NCBI GenBank assembly: GCA_030323885.1
Contig: CM059192.1
Location: 61,807,593 to 61,871,592, forward strand
Source: Branchipolynoe longqiensis
Lineage: Eukaryota; Annelida; Polychaeta; Phyllodocida; Polynoidae
Direction of reading: 5' to 3'
DNA: 64,000 nucleotides
The stretch's first letter is position 1; each line of letters opens with the position of its first letter. Made by a program: the position numbers and the translations under genes. Below the pieces are notes generated by a model. It did no database searches and had not been told where the DNA came from. It worked only from the letters and a program-made list of their open reading frames with translations. Of the stretch, positions 22,281 through 32,900 are shown piece by piece.

Positions 22281-22781
22281 ATTGAGTTGTTTTTGGTTTG
22301 TGGTTTGTCATCCTTGCTCCCCACCCACCACGGAGCCCTCAAAATTGGGGTGTGTAGCGCTGCGGTAACCGCCAGATACACACCAGGGATACAAGGATAA
22401 TATACTCCAGCATGGAGGCAAAAGAGCATAACCAGTACTAGATTGACCCGAGCCACCGCCTTCTAGGAAGTGAAGAATGACTTGGTGCTTGTGTAAATAT
22501 AAATATGAATACAGTTGTTGTATGACATATATATCCATTCTCCATTAATCTACCTAGGGCTTGGCATGACCAGCCAATTGATTGGACCGGGCCAGTCCAA
22601 CTTCTCGTCTAGGAGAAGGAGTTCGGTCCAAAGTGCAGTGTTGGTCCACAAGGAGCCATGGCCCCTTGCAGTCCTCAGGCACCAGGATCCCTTCCTCCAC
22701 TGACACGAGCCGCGACTCACGGCAAACGAGTCGCCCCATTTGTCGCCTTTTACGATCTACAAGGGGGTGCAAGGGAACTAT

Positions 22782-22792
22782 TAGGGCCTAGA
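22782..22792. repeat. Target-site duplication of the LINE, right copy
   Basis: TAGGGCCTAGA, identical to 16970-16980. Confidence 0.85.
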
Positions 22793-24580
22793 TGTGCTGC
22801 ACCTGGTAGAGGAGCATCTTCAGGAAAGTTTAATGTTTTTCTGGCCAGAGATTTTCCTAGATTAGAGTTTGAAAAAATTCCACCATCACTGTTGCGGCCA
22901 TATGCACCAATATCTATAGAGATAAATTTCAAATCAGCATCTACCAATGCTAGCAGAACTGTAGAAAATGTGCCTTTATAATTGTGATATAGTGATCCTG
23001 AATTCCAAGGGACTTTCATCACAACATGTTTCCCATCCAACGCTCCCAGACAATGTGGGAAATTCCATTTGTGATACAAATTTTCAGCAATGAGCTTCCA
23101 ATATTGGCTGTTCTGTGGCATCTTCATATGCATAGGAGCAATGGTGCCAATAGTCGTCACTCCCACACGATAGTTGAATGCAATGGAACGAAACGATTCA
23201 CCAGGGGCCAGGAATCTGAAAGAAATAAACAAATAATGATAATTCATGCTAGGTATTGGTTATTAATACACTTATCATGGTACAATTACATGCTTGCATC
23301 ATCTGCACATCTACATTCTGTATATTTAATAATGCATATGTTTTCAGCCAAAGCCAAAGCCAAAGGCAAACTGTTGCCGCCCAACTCACAGACCAAAGTA
23401 CTTCATTCGGGTCTCCCAGAGGTACCACGCCTTCCCCAGCCATAACAGTACAAAGAAAACAGAAAACAAGAAACAAGAGGAGAAAGGAGGAGACAAGCGA
23501 AATGGAACAGGCATTGACGGAAATGATCAAAGAGACCACATATACAAGGCAGGACATAGAGAAAAGACTAAACGAAGAGAAGACAGTAGATGCTTTCTAT
23601 GAAAGTTGTGCTCTTCGCAGCAAATTGCTGCCAGACACTACTCGATCATTTCTCCAGTTACAAATGTCTCAGCTATTTGTAAATGCTGAAAATCTCCAAT
23701 TGACACCTGTCTCTATAACCCATTTACCCGAACATCAGCACTATCAACACCATCAGCGTCAAGGGTACTATGGGTCAGCGGCAGCCCAGGTTGAACCGCA
23801 CGCACATCCCCCAAGTTGCTGAGCCATTGTGTACTGGTACCCAAAATAGGGGAGACATGGTATCCAATGCTTTAAATATGGCGTACATGATGTAAACATA
23901 ATTGTAAGACCAAGGCCAAATAGTTTTTTTAAAGTTAGTGATCGTCCTTTTGAAATAAAAGTATGGGTCGATTGGGCCAGTATATTGAATTTAGTATATA
24001 TTGCATTTAAAAAAAAAAAATTTCAGGACTACATATGCTTGGGGAAAAAATATAAGTATCATACATATAGAGTCTACTTTTTTATTTGTTCACACTTACC
24101 TTAAACATATTGCCAGTCGTTGTCATAGGCAAATGACCTCTCTGGACATAGAATACCTCACCAGATCATCCTCCACAAGGAACAGCACCAGGGCAAATTC
24201 TTCTCTAGTTAACCAGAAGTACTCTTTAAATTTCACACCATCCGCATGCAGTTGTAGTTGTAATTATGGTATGCTCCTTGTTGCATAGTATGCTGTGAAC
24301 CCACCAGCGGTGTTTTCTTTTGTTTCGTTTTTTGTACTGAAGCAATTGGTATGTCATAGTGATAATTGTTTTATCTTGCTGCTCCATTTGCCGCAATAGA
24401 GCGACCAGCAACTTTGACTGATTTGCCATGGTCTTCCTTCACAAATTTGTAGCAGAAAGAATGAAAATCACATCGGTACTCACATTTATAGAAAACCAAA
24501 TCGCCGCATGCCGCATGGGTATCGAATCACCAAATCGCATACCGCATTCGCATGTCGAATACCACGTATAAGGAATCTTA

Positions 24581-25385
24581 GCTTTACTTGGTTTTTTTCT
24601 GTGGCTAAACCAAATACTTCTCTGACATCAAAAAAATGTCAATCATGGCCGATATGTATATAAATATATAAAGATGTGCATAAATTTGAAAAGTTTCCTA
24701 TTCTTACCTTCAAGAAGAATTGTAATGCTGGAAATTATGCTCAACTTCAAAATGTCACAACTTTCTTAATTTCTCTCCTAAAGGCTATATCAACAATTTG
24801 AAAACAAGGTAGCAGGGTGACAAATTAACATCATCAGTATGATTGTATAGATGAGTTCGTAATTCCAGTGGCGCAGTGCATTGTGGGATGAGTAAAGCTA
24901 AACAAACCCACCTGTTTCATGGTGATGCAGTGAGCTGCTATGGAATCTGTTACAAGACATTTCAACTAGAGTTTGAAAGTTAAAATCTCATAGATTAAGC
25001 TCATTAAATATTATTTATGGTGGTTGAAAACAAGAAGTGAGAATTGGTAGGGTTCACTTGTCATTGAATGCAAACTTTTTTAACGCAGTTCATGTTGCCA
25101 TTTTTTCCCCCAGACTAATAAAAGTTTAGCTTTATGTTTAGGACTCCAGATTTAGACATTTCTAGAATTGTTATTTTTAATTACGAAGTCAAAATGCCAT
25201 TACCACCATTGGTTGATACTTCTTGAAATCATGGAATTTGAACTATTATTGAAATCATGGAATTTGAACTATTATTGCATTTATCTATATTAAAATATAG
25301 CTTAGACATTCACGGTGTATAACATGTGCCTTCAGTTGAACCTGTGAATGCTAATGGTGATGTGAACATCATCAGCCTAGGCAAA
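24581..25385. other. No gene recognised
   Basis: AT-rich sequence. A 27-bp unit (ATCATGGAATTTGAACTATT) is duplicated in tandem near 25228-25280; nothing else is supported. Confidence 0.45.
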
Positions 25386-25936
25386 AGGCCCTGTCACACT
25401 ACGACGTATGGTGTTAGCATGTGCCCAATGTATGACAATTTGCCAGTATGTCGGCATTCGTCAAACTTTGCAGGGGCGGGGGATAAAAATGGGCAGACAC
25501 ACAATGTACACACGATGTACGTAACGTATGAAGAACGTATCTCTGACCTATCGCATAAGCTCACGGTACTTTTACCAAAGTTATGTACGTTACTTCATCG
25601 GTAGAAGTATGGCATATATGTTAAGTATGCTGGAGATACGGCAGGCATACGTTCAAAGTATGTTCTGCATCCATTGGCTGTACACGGACTGCATGGCTGA
25701 ACGTATGGCTTACGTGTTCCAACCTATCCCGACCTACCCCTAATGTGTGCATAACATATGCCAAGCGTATGAGAAACGTATGAGCCATACGGCAACATAC
25801 TTTGAAAATTTTGAACATGCACAAAATATTTTTAGCGACTCGACCTATGCCGCCGTACCCCGAGCGTACTCGACGTATGCCCAACGTATATGTAACCTAT
25901 GACACTAATGCTATACGTTGTAGTGTGACAGCCCCT
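25386..25936. mobile_element. Harbinger MITE related to 8409-11029
   Basis: Termini AGGCCCTGTCACACTACGAC and its near complement at the right (GTAGTGTGACAGCCCCT), followed by TAA; the left flank reads AAA. The inside is filled with ACGTATG/CATACG repeats like the subterminal parts of the autonomous element. No coding sequence. Confidence 0.75.
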
Positions 25937-26147
25937 TAAGTAAGTAAAGTGATTGTTTTGACCATGTACATTTGTTTTGCTTTGGACACCATTTTCTGGG
26001 CATGCGCAGTTGGAATTCCGAATTCATCTATTCTGGGAATCTCTCAAAATAGACCGATGATGACACAGAAATGAGTCAACCCTTACCATGTGCACTCTTC
26101 TGCAAAATAATGAATACAACTGAGACGGTGCCAAGTTTGCCACATAG

Positions 26148-26318
26148 TGTAATATATGCGTAATAGACATCTCGACACGTCTGTAATATATGCTAATGAG
26201 ATGCATAATGTCCCAGACAGTGAGTGAGAAGTATGTAAATGAGATGATGTCATAGAAAGTTTAGCCGGCGGTTCAGTGAGCCCTGGACGGGAATAAACCA
26301 TTCAGTATCCAGAAGTCA
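26148..26318 (+). repeat. Solo-LTR-like repeat
   Basis: TG...CA unit of 171 bp containing GGCGGTTCAGTGAGCCCTGG and a GAATAAACC polyadenylation-like site. A second copy, split by a MITE, is at 54371-55249. Flanking 5-bp duplications do not match, so the LTR assignment is tentative. Confidence 0.4.
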
Positions 26319-26534
26319 AAGTGTTCAGATGTTGTACTTTTACACATAGTACAATTCAATTCTTTTATTTTAACTCTCTGCAAGGTATGTTTACAATAAA
26401 GGTCCGTCCGGGGCCTGGAAAGTCTTGAGAACTTCATCTTCCCCATTTCAAGGCCTTGAGTTGGACCTATTTTGGCTAATGGGGTTAGACAAATCCACAG
26501 GAGTCAATAGGTGGCGCTGCGACGCAACTCAGGT

Positions 26535-26850
26535 CAAGTTTGTTTGTTGTTGTTTTACGTCCTAGCAACATCTAAGGTCATATCAGGACGGGTACCGACT
26601 TTTGACAGTGCACACCCATGGCAACTTTTATAGTGCTGCCCCACTGGGAGACAAGGCTGCCACTGGCAGCACCATGACCTGATATCCCACTAATCACATT
26701 ATCCTGACACTGAGCCAATCAGTCCTTGCCCTATCCTAATAATGCCGAGCGCCTGGCTAGGAAGCGACACGTATCAATTTTTAAGTTATCGGTTTGACTT
26801 GACCAGGGTTCTAACCCACGATCCCATGGTCTACCAACACAGGAGTAGGT
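26535..26850 (-). repeat. tRNA-derived SINE, 5'-truncated
   Basis: About 310 bp matching the LINE 3' segment at 16981-17336 in the same orientation: tail AAAACAACAACAAACAAAC (minus), central domain and B-box region. It lacks the A-box end and has no LINE attached. Confidence 0.75.
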
Positions 26851-27062
26851 GTCTGTGGTGGGGGTGTAGCTGTGTGGTGAGGGGGTAGGTGTGTGAAGGT
26901 GGGTGTGTGTGGTGGGGATGTAGGTGTGTGGTGGGGGGGCTTATGCCTCCACCACCCACTCACCATACACACCTACACCCCAACCACACCCCTCCACCCC
27001 ACTACACCCCTTAACCCCCACCACACACACCTACACCCCCCCCCCACCACCACCACCACCAA
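26850..27062. repeat. GT/CA-rich minisatellite
   Basis: A GGTGTGTGTGGTGGGG-type half (26855-26940) facing a CCACCACACACCTACACCCC half (26945-27062), so the strands swap composition near 26940. The same unit recurs at 59100-59460. Confidence 0.6.
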
Positions 27063-27660
27063 ACAGATACCAATGTACTGCTTTTCACTCTTATTATCGC
27101 CCACGATGGCCCGACTTGCGTCGCAGCCCCACCTGGAATCTTAGTATCGATTGTACCCCATTAGTCTTGAAACTCCTTGAATGCCATTAAACTGTCCCCA
27201 CTGACCTAAATTAGTCCGAAATCGCCATTCAGAATGGCTATTCCAAACTAAATCCAAATGAATATAGTTGAATTCCTATCAAAAACAGCCTTGAATTCCG
27301 TATATTCACATCATGTGTATGGATCCTAATAGGACATCATCCATGTAGCAGCAAAAATAAATTCATCATGTAATTTGCCCTTTGGTCTATTTCAATATAT
27401 TGCGAATGTGAGTCCCATGTTAGCAGATTATGTTAAATCTACAATGGGGCCATTTACAAATTAGCGCGGCCGAGCACTGAAAGCTGGGCCACTTTGAGTT
27501 CTTTTCTCAGCTGAACTGTCACATATTCATAGCCTTGCTTCTACTTGTCTTTAATATGTCAAATTAAAGGGTTTAAAGTGCTTTATCAGAACATATTTGT
27601 TTTGAAAGCCTATATCATTGTATATGATAATTGACATTTTTGTGCGAGTCTCTTTGAGTC
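27063..27660. other. No gene recognised
   Basis: Unique-looking sequence without supported coding or repeat structure. Confidence 0.4.
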
Positions 27661-27668
27661 TATATTTT

Positions 27669-28387
27669 TGGCCCTGTCACATTACGACGCTTCTCACCGG
27701 CGTGGCGCCAACGCGCAAAATAAGTTGTATGCGTCGAGACACGTCCAACTTTTCGGCGGTTTGGGAAAGAGGTTGACGTCAGCGCAGCGTGTTTGTAGCG
27801 CGCGCCACTTTGTGTCGATGCGTGCTGAAAAAAAAAAAAAGGTTCTCGCAACGTGTGCCAACGAGCCTCCGTCGCACGCGGCGTGTGCATGGCGCTCGCT
27901 TAGTGTTAGTCCAGCGCTCCGCTAGCAACCGTCGGACGTGTTACACGACGTACGATAGCGTGTGACCAACTTCCATCCCGCGTCTATACACGGCGCGTCA
28001 CGGCGTTGCGCCAGCGTGTTATCAGCGTCCTCAAGGCATGCTCTGAGCGCACCGGATGTTGGCATAACGTGTGACTAACGTTTCCCGACGTGCATGCATT
28101 TCCCGGCGTTCGACACTTTTCTCTCCGACGTTTCTCTTCAACGCGCCTCTAGCGTGTCTCGACGTCCCCATAATGTCCACACCCACACATTGCCACACAT
28201 CGAAAGTTTTGTGCAAGCACAGAACTTTTGACACGCCACGACGCGCGCCGGCGTTCCTCGCCGACTGTTGCCGTCCATCAAAGTGTACCGACGCGCGCCT
28301 AATGCTGCCAGACGTCTCCTGACGTTTCGGCAAAAAGTGACACACGTCAATGCGCATTGGAGAGAAACGTCATAATGTGACAGGGCT
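27669..28387. mobile_element. Harbinger MITE, GC-rich variant
   Basis: Termini GGCCCTGTCACATTACGACG and CGTCATAATGTGACAGGGC share the family ends with 8409 and 25386, but the interior is GC-rich with many GACGT/CGTC and GCGCGCC repeats rather than CATACGC. The target duplication is degenerate. Confidence 0.7.
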
Positions 28388-28664
28388 AAAAGACAAAAAT
28401 ATTACTTATAATATATTATACATATTGTCTACGCATACGTGAGCCGTACGCGTAGCCTGGCGGTCTAAACATGTGAGGATGCATGCACATCCGTTTGAAA
28501 TTTTACATTTCATGTGTGTACATTACAGTGCTGGGCGTGAGGTTTTCGTCATGTTTATATGGTTTTTTTTAAAAGCACAATGTCAATGAATATACCTTTA
28601 CTTCAGATCAAATTCTGTTCATTTTTAGCGTGGTCAACATGATGTACTATCATGTAGCTATGAC

Positions 28665-28707
28665 ATCGGCGTTATTCGCACATAGCCTATGTGCGAATAA
28701 CGCCGAT
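28665..28707. repeat. Perfect 21-bp hairpin with 1-nt spacer
   Basis: ATCGGCGTTATTCGCACATA begins the left arm; the right arm is its exact complement after one base at 28686. No surrounding gene. Confidence 0.85.
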
Positions 28708-28878
28708 CGCTGCAAGTGCAAAGCGGTTCGGCAACGACGGTCACGCTAACCCCATTCATTGATATTTACATTAGAAAAAGTATATGACTATTAAGGTCCC
28801 TTGAAGTTCTTTCCATTGTCATTGGATTGGTATATTGAGAACAAATGCATTCTAAAAAAATGCTCACATATGTTGAAC

Positions 28879-28936
28879 TAGATAAAAGATTCACCCGGTA
28901 CTTGTAAGTTGTAGTACGGGGTGAATCTTTTATCTA
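28879..28936. repeat. Short hairpin MITE
   Basis: TAGATAAAAGATTCACCC at the left, complement at the right, loop about 12 nt. Same ends as 29051-29110 and 48610-49033. Confidence 0.65.
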
Positions 28937-29050
28937 ATGTTGAACATGCGCGAGCAAACGTTAATAAAATGAAAACGACCAAAAATAAGCACAATCATGA
29001 CAATGTCAATGAATATTAAAATTGAATATTAAAATTGATAAGAGCAAGCC

Positions 29051-29110
29051 TAGATAAAAGATTCACCCCGTACCTGTACAAGTTGTAGTATGAGGTGAAT
29101 CGTTTATCTA
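29051..29110. repeat. Short hairpin MITE, second copy
   Basis: TAGATAAAAGATTCACCCCG facing GGTGAATCGTTTATCTA; near-identical in design to 28879-28936, 115 bp away. Confidence 0.65.
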
Positions 29111-29128
29111 GCAATCGACAGTCACTGT

Positions 29129-29265
29129 TGAAAAGATCACTGCACACCTGCACACAGTAGTTTATTCCCAGCATGCACCATCCAAGATGGCATGCCTTAG
29201 TACATACACAAACCGTCAGGTGGCAGCACCACCAGTGGATACCCACACCTAGTAGTATCGACACA
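29129..29265 (-). repeat. Gypsy 3' LTR
   Basis: 137 bp, begins TGTGTCGATACTACTAGG and ends GATCTTTTCA on minus, with GGGAATAAAC inside as polyadenylation signal. About 10 bp shorter than the other LTR near the GTAGTTTATT/CACACAG part. Confidence 0.9.
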
Positions 29266-29279
29266 TCTCCCTCCCTCTA
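29266..29279 (-). promoter_or_regulatory. Polypurine tract
   Basis: AGAGGGAGGGAGA on minus directly before the 3' LTR; primer for plus-strand synthesis. Confidence 0.8.
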
Positions 29280-29372
29280 TAAACATTGCAGACAGGGTTG
29301 GTAGATATACAGTGACAGGTATGAGATACGAAATACACATGAATAACACCCAACACATTACAGGCATTCATA

Positions 29373-29945
29373 AGCCGTGTTCACACGGGCAAAATGTGAG
29401 GCGAATCAGACAAATCGAATCAGGTGAGGCGAATTAGACCGAAAGTGTTTCGCGTTCTCACGGGCCGTGCTTTTAATCGGTTTAATGCGGAAGTGGATAT
29501 CTGCGCATGAGCAAGTACAGACTAACCAGCGCCATTTTGGGTTCGACGATGCGGCACCAGAGAGTGTGGGTTCGACCTAGATATGTATTTAATGAATCGT
29601 ATTGGTTTGGAACGGTCAAAACTTCTGCTGGGCAGTGAAACCCTAAAAATAAATGATGAAAAAAATATATGTGCACATCTAGCAGTTTCATAGACCAAAT
29701 TATAGTATATATCGACGTGCTTAGTCCGCATCACGTAAGTCGGTTGCGTCCACACGGGCAAAATTATCCGCATCACAGGAATCGATTCACGTAGACTACC
29801 TCGCTTAGGTGGTCTACAGGATCCGCATCACGTGAGTCGAATCAGCCCTAATCCGCATCAGACGTGCGTTCACACGCGAAATGTGAGGCGAACTAGGCAA
29901 GTCGCTTTCTACGAATCGATTTACATTGCCCGTGTGAACACGGCT
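29373..29945. mobile_element. MITE nested in the Gypsy 3' region
   Basis: Termini AGCCGTGTTCACACGGGC and GCCCGTGTGAACACGGCT with 3-bp ATA on each side (29370-29372, 29946-29948). Repeats of AATCCGCATCAC and GTGAGGCGAA lie inside. It shares its ends with the Myb/SANT element at 40514-45461 and is probably mobilised by the same machinery. Confidence 0.8.
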
Positions 29946-29982
29946 ATAGAGTAGAATCATACATGACAGGTATAGTGTTTGG

Positions 29983-32900
29983 TTAGATATCTAATTTGAC
30001 AACGGGTCGTCTTATCCTGCCTGAGCGCCTAACATCGGTGGGGTTTTCCCCTACAGGTTTCCGGGTTACGACACTGCGAGGAGTGGGCGGGGCATTGTTT
30101 ACCTTTTGAGGGGTCCTGTTTACTTCTTGAGAACCCTCGTCTGAACCACCCATGTTCTGCCCTACCTCATTTTCTGGATATTCATAGTCTACACTTTCTC
30201 CCTCTGCTGGTCTGACTACATGGCCCTCATTCACCTTTAGGAGATGGCGCCTGTTGCGCCGGATATAGTTTCCCCCCTGGGTTTGGACTACGTATGATCT
30301 GGAGCCCACCTGCTCGCTTACTCTGGCTGTGGTGTCCCATTTCTCCTTCCTCACCTGGACTACATCATTGTTGTTTAGGACAGGTAGGTCCTTAGCTGTG
30401 GCATTGTAATTTTCAATTTGTCGATTTCTCTGGGCCTCACCCCTGACGTCACTGAACGTCATCTTGCTTCTACCCTGTAGTTTCGGGAGCCTAGTACTCA
30501 GTTTCCTGCCCATTAACATCTCGCCCGGGGACATCCCCGTTTCCCTTGGAGCCGCTCTGTAGGCGAGTAGTGCTAAATATAAGTCCCCCCCGCCTTCTTT
30601 GGCTTTGTTGAGAACTGACTTAACTATTCCCACTCCCCTCTCTGCATGCCCATTAGACTGGGGATACCTCGGACTGGAGGTTCTGTGTTCAAACTGATAG
30701 TCCCTAGCGAACTGTTTGAACCTATCCGAGCTGAACTGGGGCCCATTGTCCGTCACCAGTCTTTGGGGAATCCCATGTCTGGAAAACATACTTTTTAGGT
30801 GGGTTACTACTGTCTCTGACGATGTGCTCGCCAGCATTGTAATTTCGGGGTAGTTGGAATAGTAATCTATGCATATTAGATACTCGTTCCCCTCCCAGTG
30901 AAATAAATCTGCTCCGACTTTCTCCCAGGGTCCCCACTTTATTTTCTCTTCCTCCGTGGAAAATGATTCTTTGCCCTGAGCTGGCCTGTACTTTTGACAC
31001 ACTGAGCACCCCTGGACACTCTCCTCTATGTCCCTGTTCATGTTGGGCCAATATATTGCATCTCTTGCCACACGTTTCTGTTTCTCAATGCCCAAATGAC
31101 CCTCATGCACCCTTTTCAGCATCTCCTTTCGCATGCTGACTGGAATGATTATGCGGTCCCCCTTAAGAATTAGGCCATTTACTATACAGAGATCTTCCCT
31201 GAATGGGGCATATGCGGGGCACTCCCCATTTTCCCATCCGTTTAGTATGTTGTTCTTTACTGCTGAGAGTACCTCATCCTTACACGTCTCTGTGGCTATC
31301 TTGTCTAGCTATGCTTGTGTCGCTGACACTGCCTGGTATACCATGTTTACCTGAGCCTCAACCTCTACCTCTGTACTGGATCGTTTACCCTGTGACCTGT
31401 TAGCCCTAGACAACGTATCGGCTATATAGAGATGCTTCCCCGGGGTCCACAGTATCTCATGCCTGTACCTTTGCAGTTTTAACATTAACCTTTGTATGCG
31501 GGGTGTCATGTCATTTAATGGTTTTTTGGAAAGTGGGATTAGTGGTTTGTGATCTGTTTCTAACGTTACTTTTTCTAACCTGTATATGTACCCGTGAAAT
31601 TTCTCGCACCCATAGACTAGTCCCAAGCATTCCTTCTCGATTTGTGCATAGCGCTGCTCGCATTCTGTCAGACCCCGTGCCCCATATGCTACTGGCTTCC
31701 AGTCTGGGTTGTGCCACTGTAAGAGGACTGCACCCAGGCCGTCTTTAGACGAATCTGTGGAAACCTTGGTTGGTAACTTTGGGTCATAGTAGGCCATCAC
31801 CGGCATTGACGCTAATATGCTTTTGATGTCAGCCCATTCGGACTCATGTTCTGGCCCCCAGTTCCACATGACCTTTTTACATAGAAGAGACCTTAGATTC
31901 ACACATTTATTTGCAAGGTTTGGGATGAACTTCCCCACATAATTTATCGAGCCGAGTGCTCTCTGGACATCCTCTTTGCTCGTCGGCTTCTTCATGTCCA
32001 TTATGGCAGAGATAATCTCTGGTGACGGGCTAATCCCCTTATTCGATAATGTCTCACCTATGAATGTTATCTCTGACTTGTTTAACCGGCACTTCTCCCA
32101 GTTCATCAGCAGTCCGTATTTGTTAATCCTCTGCTTCACACTGTCCAGCCTCGCTTGATGTACTGTCTCATCTGGCCCCCACACTAGAATGTCATCCATA
32201 AACACACGGACCCCCTCTAGATCCCCGAACATTTGCTCCATCGTCCGGTGGAACACTTCGGGCGCCAAGCACAGTCCGTAAGCAAGTCTGTCGTATGCGT
32301 ACCTCCCAAACGGGGTGTTGAATGCTGTTAGGGCCTTCGAATCCTCTGACAGTTTCACCTGCCAGAAGGCCTGCGAGGCGTCAAGCTTGCTGAAGTGTGT
32401 TGCTCCGCTTATCTCCGCGAAGATCTCATCCCTCGTGGGAAGCTGGTAGTGTTCCCTGCTGATTGCTGTATTGAGATCCTTAGGATCCAGGCATACCCTG
32501 AGCGCTCCATTGCTCTTTTTAACCACCACCATGTCACTCACCCAGTCCGTGGGTTCCTCCTGGCGGTGTATCACTCCTAGCTTCTCCATTCGGTCCAGCT
32601 CCTCTCTCAGGGACTCCCTCAGTGACATTGGCACTCTTCTGGCTGGCCTGATGACAGGGCGGGCTCCTTCTTTGATGACTATCTTGTGGACAAATGGTAG
32701 AGCCGAGAGCTGGCCCTTCACTTCCGGTATGGTGTAGTGTTTTGTGTCTGCCACGGCGTCTTCCATACTGCGTCTGCATTGCTGTACGCTGTCCACCCGT
32801 TTGACTAGGCCCAACCTCTCACAGGCTGCTGATCCCAGCAGGCTTGGCCCGTTATCCACAACGACAAATCTCACCGGATACTCTTTGCCCTTCACACTGA

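Larger units (their letters stand above)
16981..22781 (-). mobile_element. Full-length LINE of the I/Jockey type with RNase H
   Basis: A 5.8-kb insertion bounded by identical 11-bp duplications. On minus the order is: 5' untranslated region (22781-22281), gag-like ORF1, ORF2 with endonuclease, reverse transcriptase and RNase H, a short 3' region, then a tRNA-derived SINE-like segment ending in CAAA/CAA repeats at the duplication. Only homopolymer-associated frame changes break ORF2, so the copy is young. RNase H plus a CCHC ORF1 fits the I superfamily (I, Nimb or a Jockey relative). Confidence 0.85.
15314..23822 (+). pseudogene. MADF-BESS protein gene of the Harbinger element, 4 exons
   Basis: Exons with matching splice sites: 15314-15488, 15717-15876, 16372-16487 and 23348-23822. 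Exon 1 begins MPRSAVSDDNCERFIDSELV and contains RNAILYDPRCPEHKDA; exon 2 reads WKKKWRNLRETYVKKQ and RKWKYLGILNFLDAYVEEN. This is the MADF DNA-binding domain. Exon 3 is acidic (SDSEQSDEGLANDEDD). Exon 4 holds a BESS-like tail (AFYESCALRSKLL, FLQLQMSQLFVNAE). Such proteins accompany the transposase of many PIF/Harbinger elements and help it enter the nucleus and bind DNA. It is disabled by TGA in codon 21 (15374-15376), at an Arg-type position consistent with CGA to TGA decay, and by a frame change early in exon 4. The intron before exon 4 contains transposase coding sequence on the opposite strand plus the LINE. Confidence 0.68.
16596..24429 (-). pseudogene. HARBI1-like transposase, two exons, split by a LINE
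   Basis: Exon 1 (24429-24101) starts MANQSKLLVALLRQMEQQDK, has the family start HRWWVHSI, then FKEYFWLTREEFALVL and QRLAICLR, and ends at a GTAAGT donor. Exon 2 begins at 23215 (FLAPGESFRSIAF) in matching phase and carries the nuclease core: CLGALDGKHV, GSLYHNYKGTFSTVLLALVD, GRNSDGGIF. At 22793 the reading is broken by the LINE; beyond it, from 16969, it resumes with YVMIGNEAFPLHTHLMRPFP, IVENTFGVLAA and VQATCVLHNFLQ, stopping at 16596-16598. Decay includes a frameshift near 24235, a stop in QRLA's approach, a stop before WLSRAR, and a TGA where an Arg normally follows LAA. The intron between exons 1 and 2 holds the BESS exon of the plus-strand gene. Confidence 0.75.
15036..24577. mobile_element. 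Second PIF/Harbinger element (MADF-BESS gene plus antisense transposase)
   Basis: The right end (CACGTATAAGGAATC then TTA) and left subterminal block (GTGAATAGTGGTGCTTCC) both match the compact MITE at 40129-40510, which shows the complete ends; the outer left terminal repeat is missing here. Inside are a MADF-BESS gene on plus and a HARBI1-like transposase on minus with interleaved exons. Removing the 5.8-kb LINE and its duplication leaves an element of about 3.7 kb. Confidence 0.7.
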
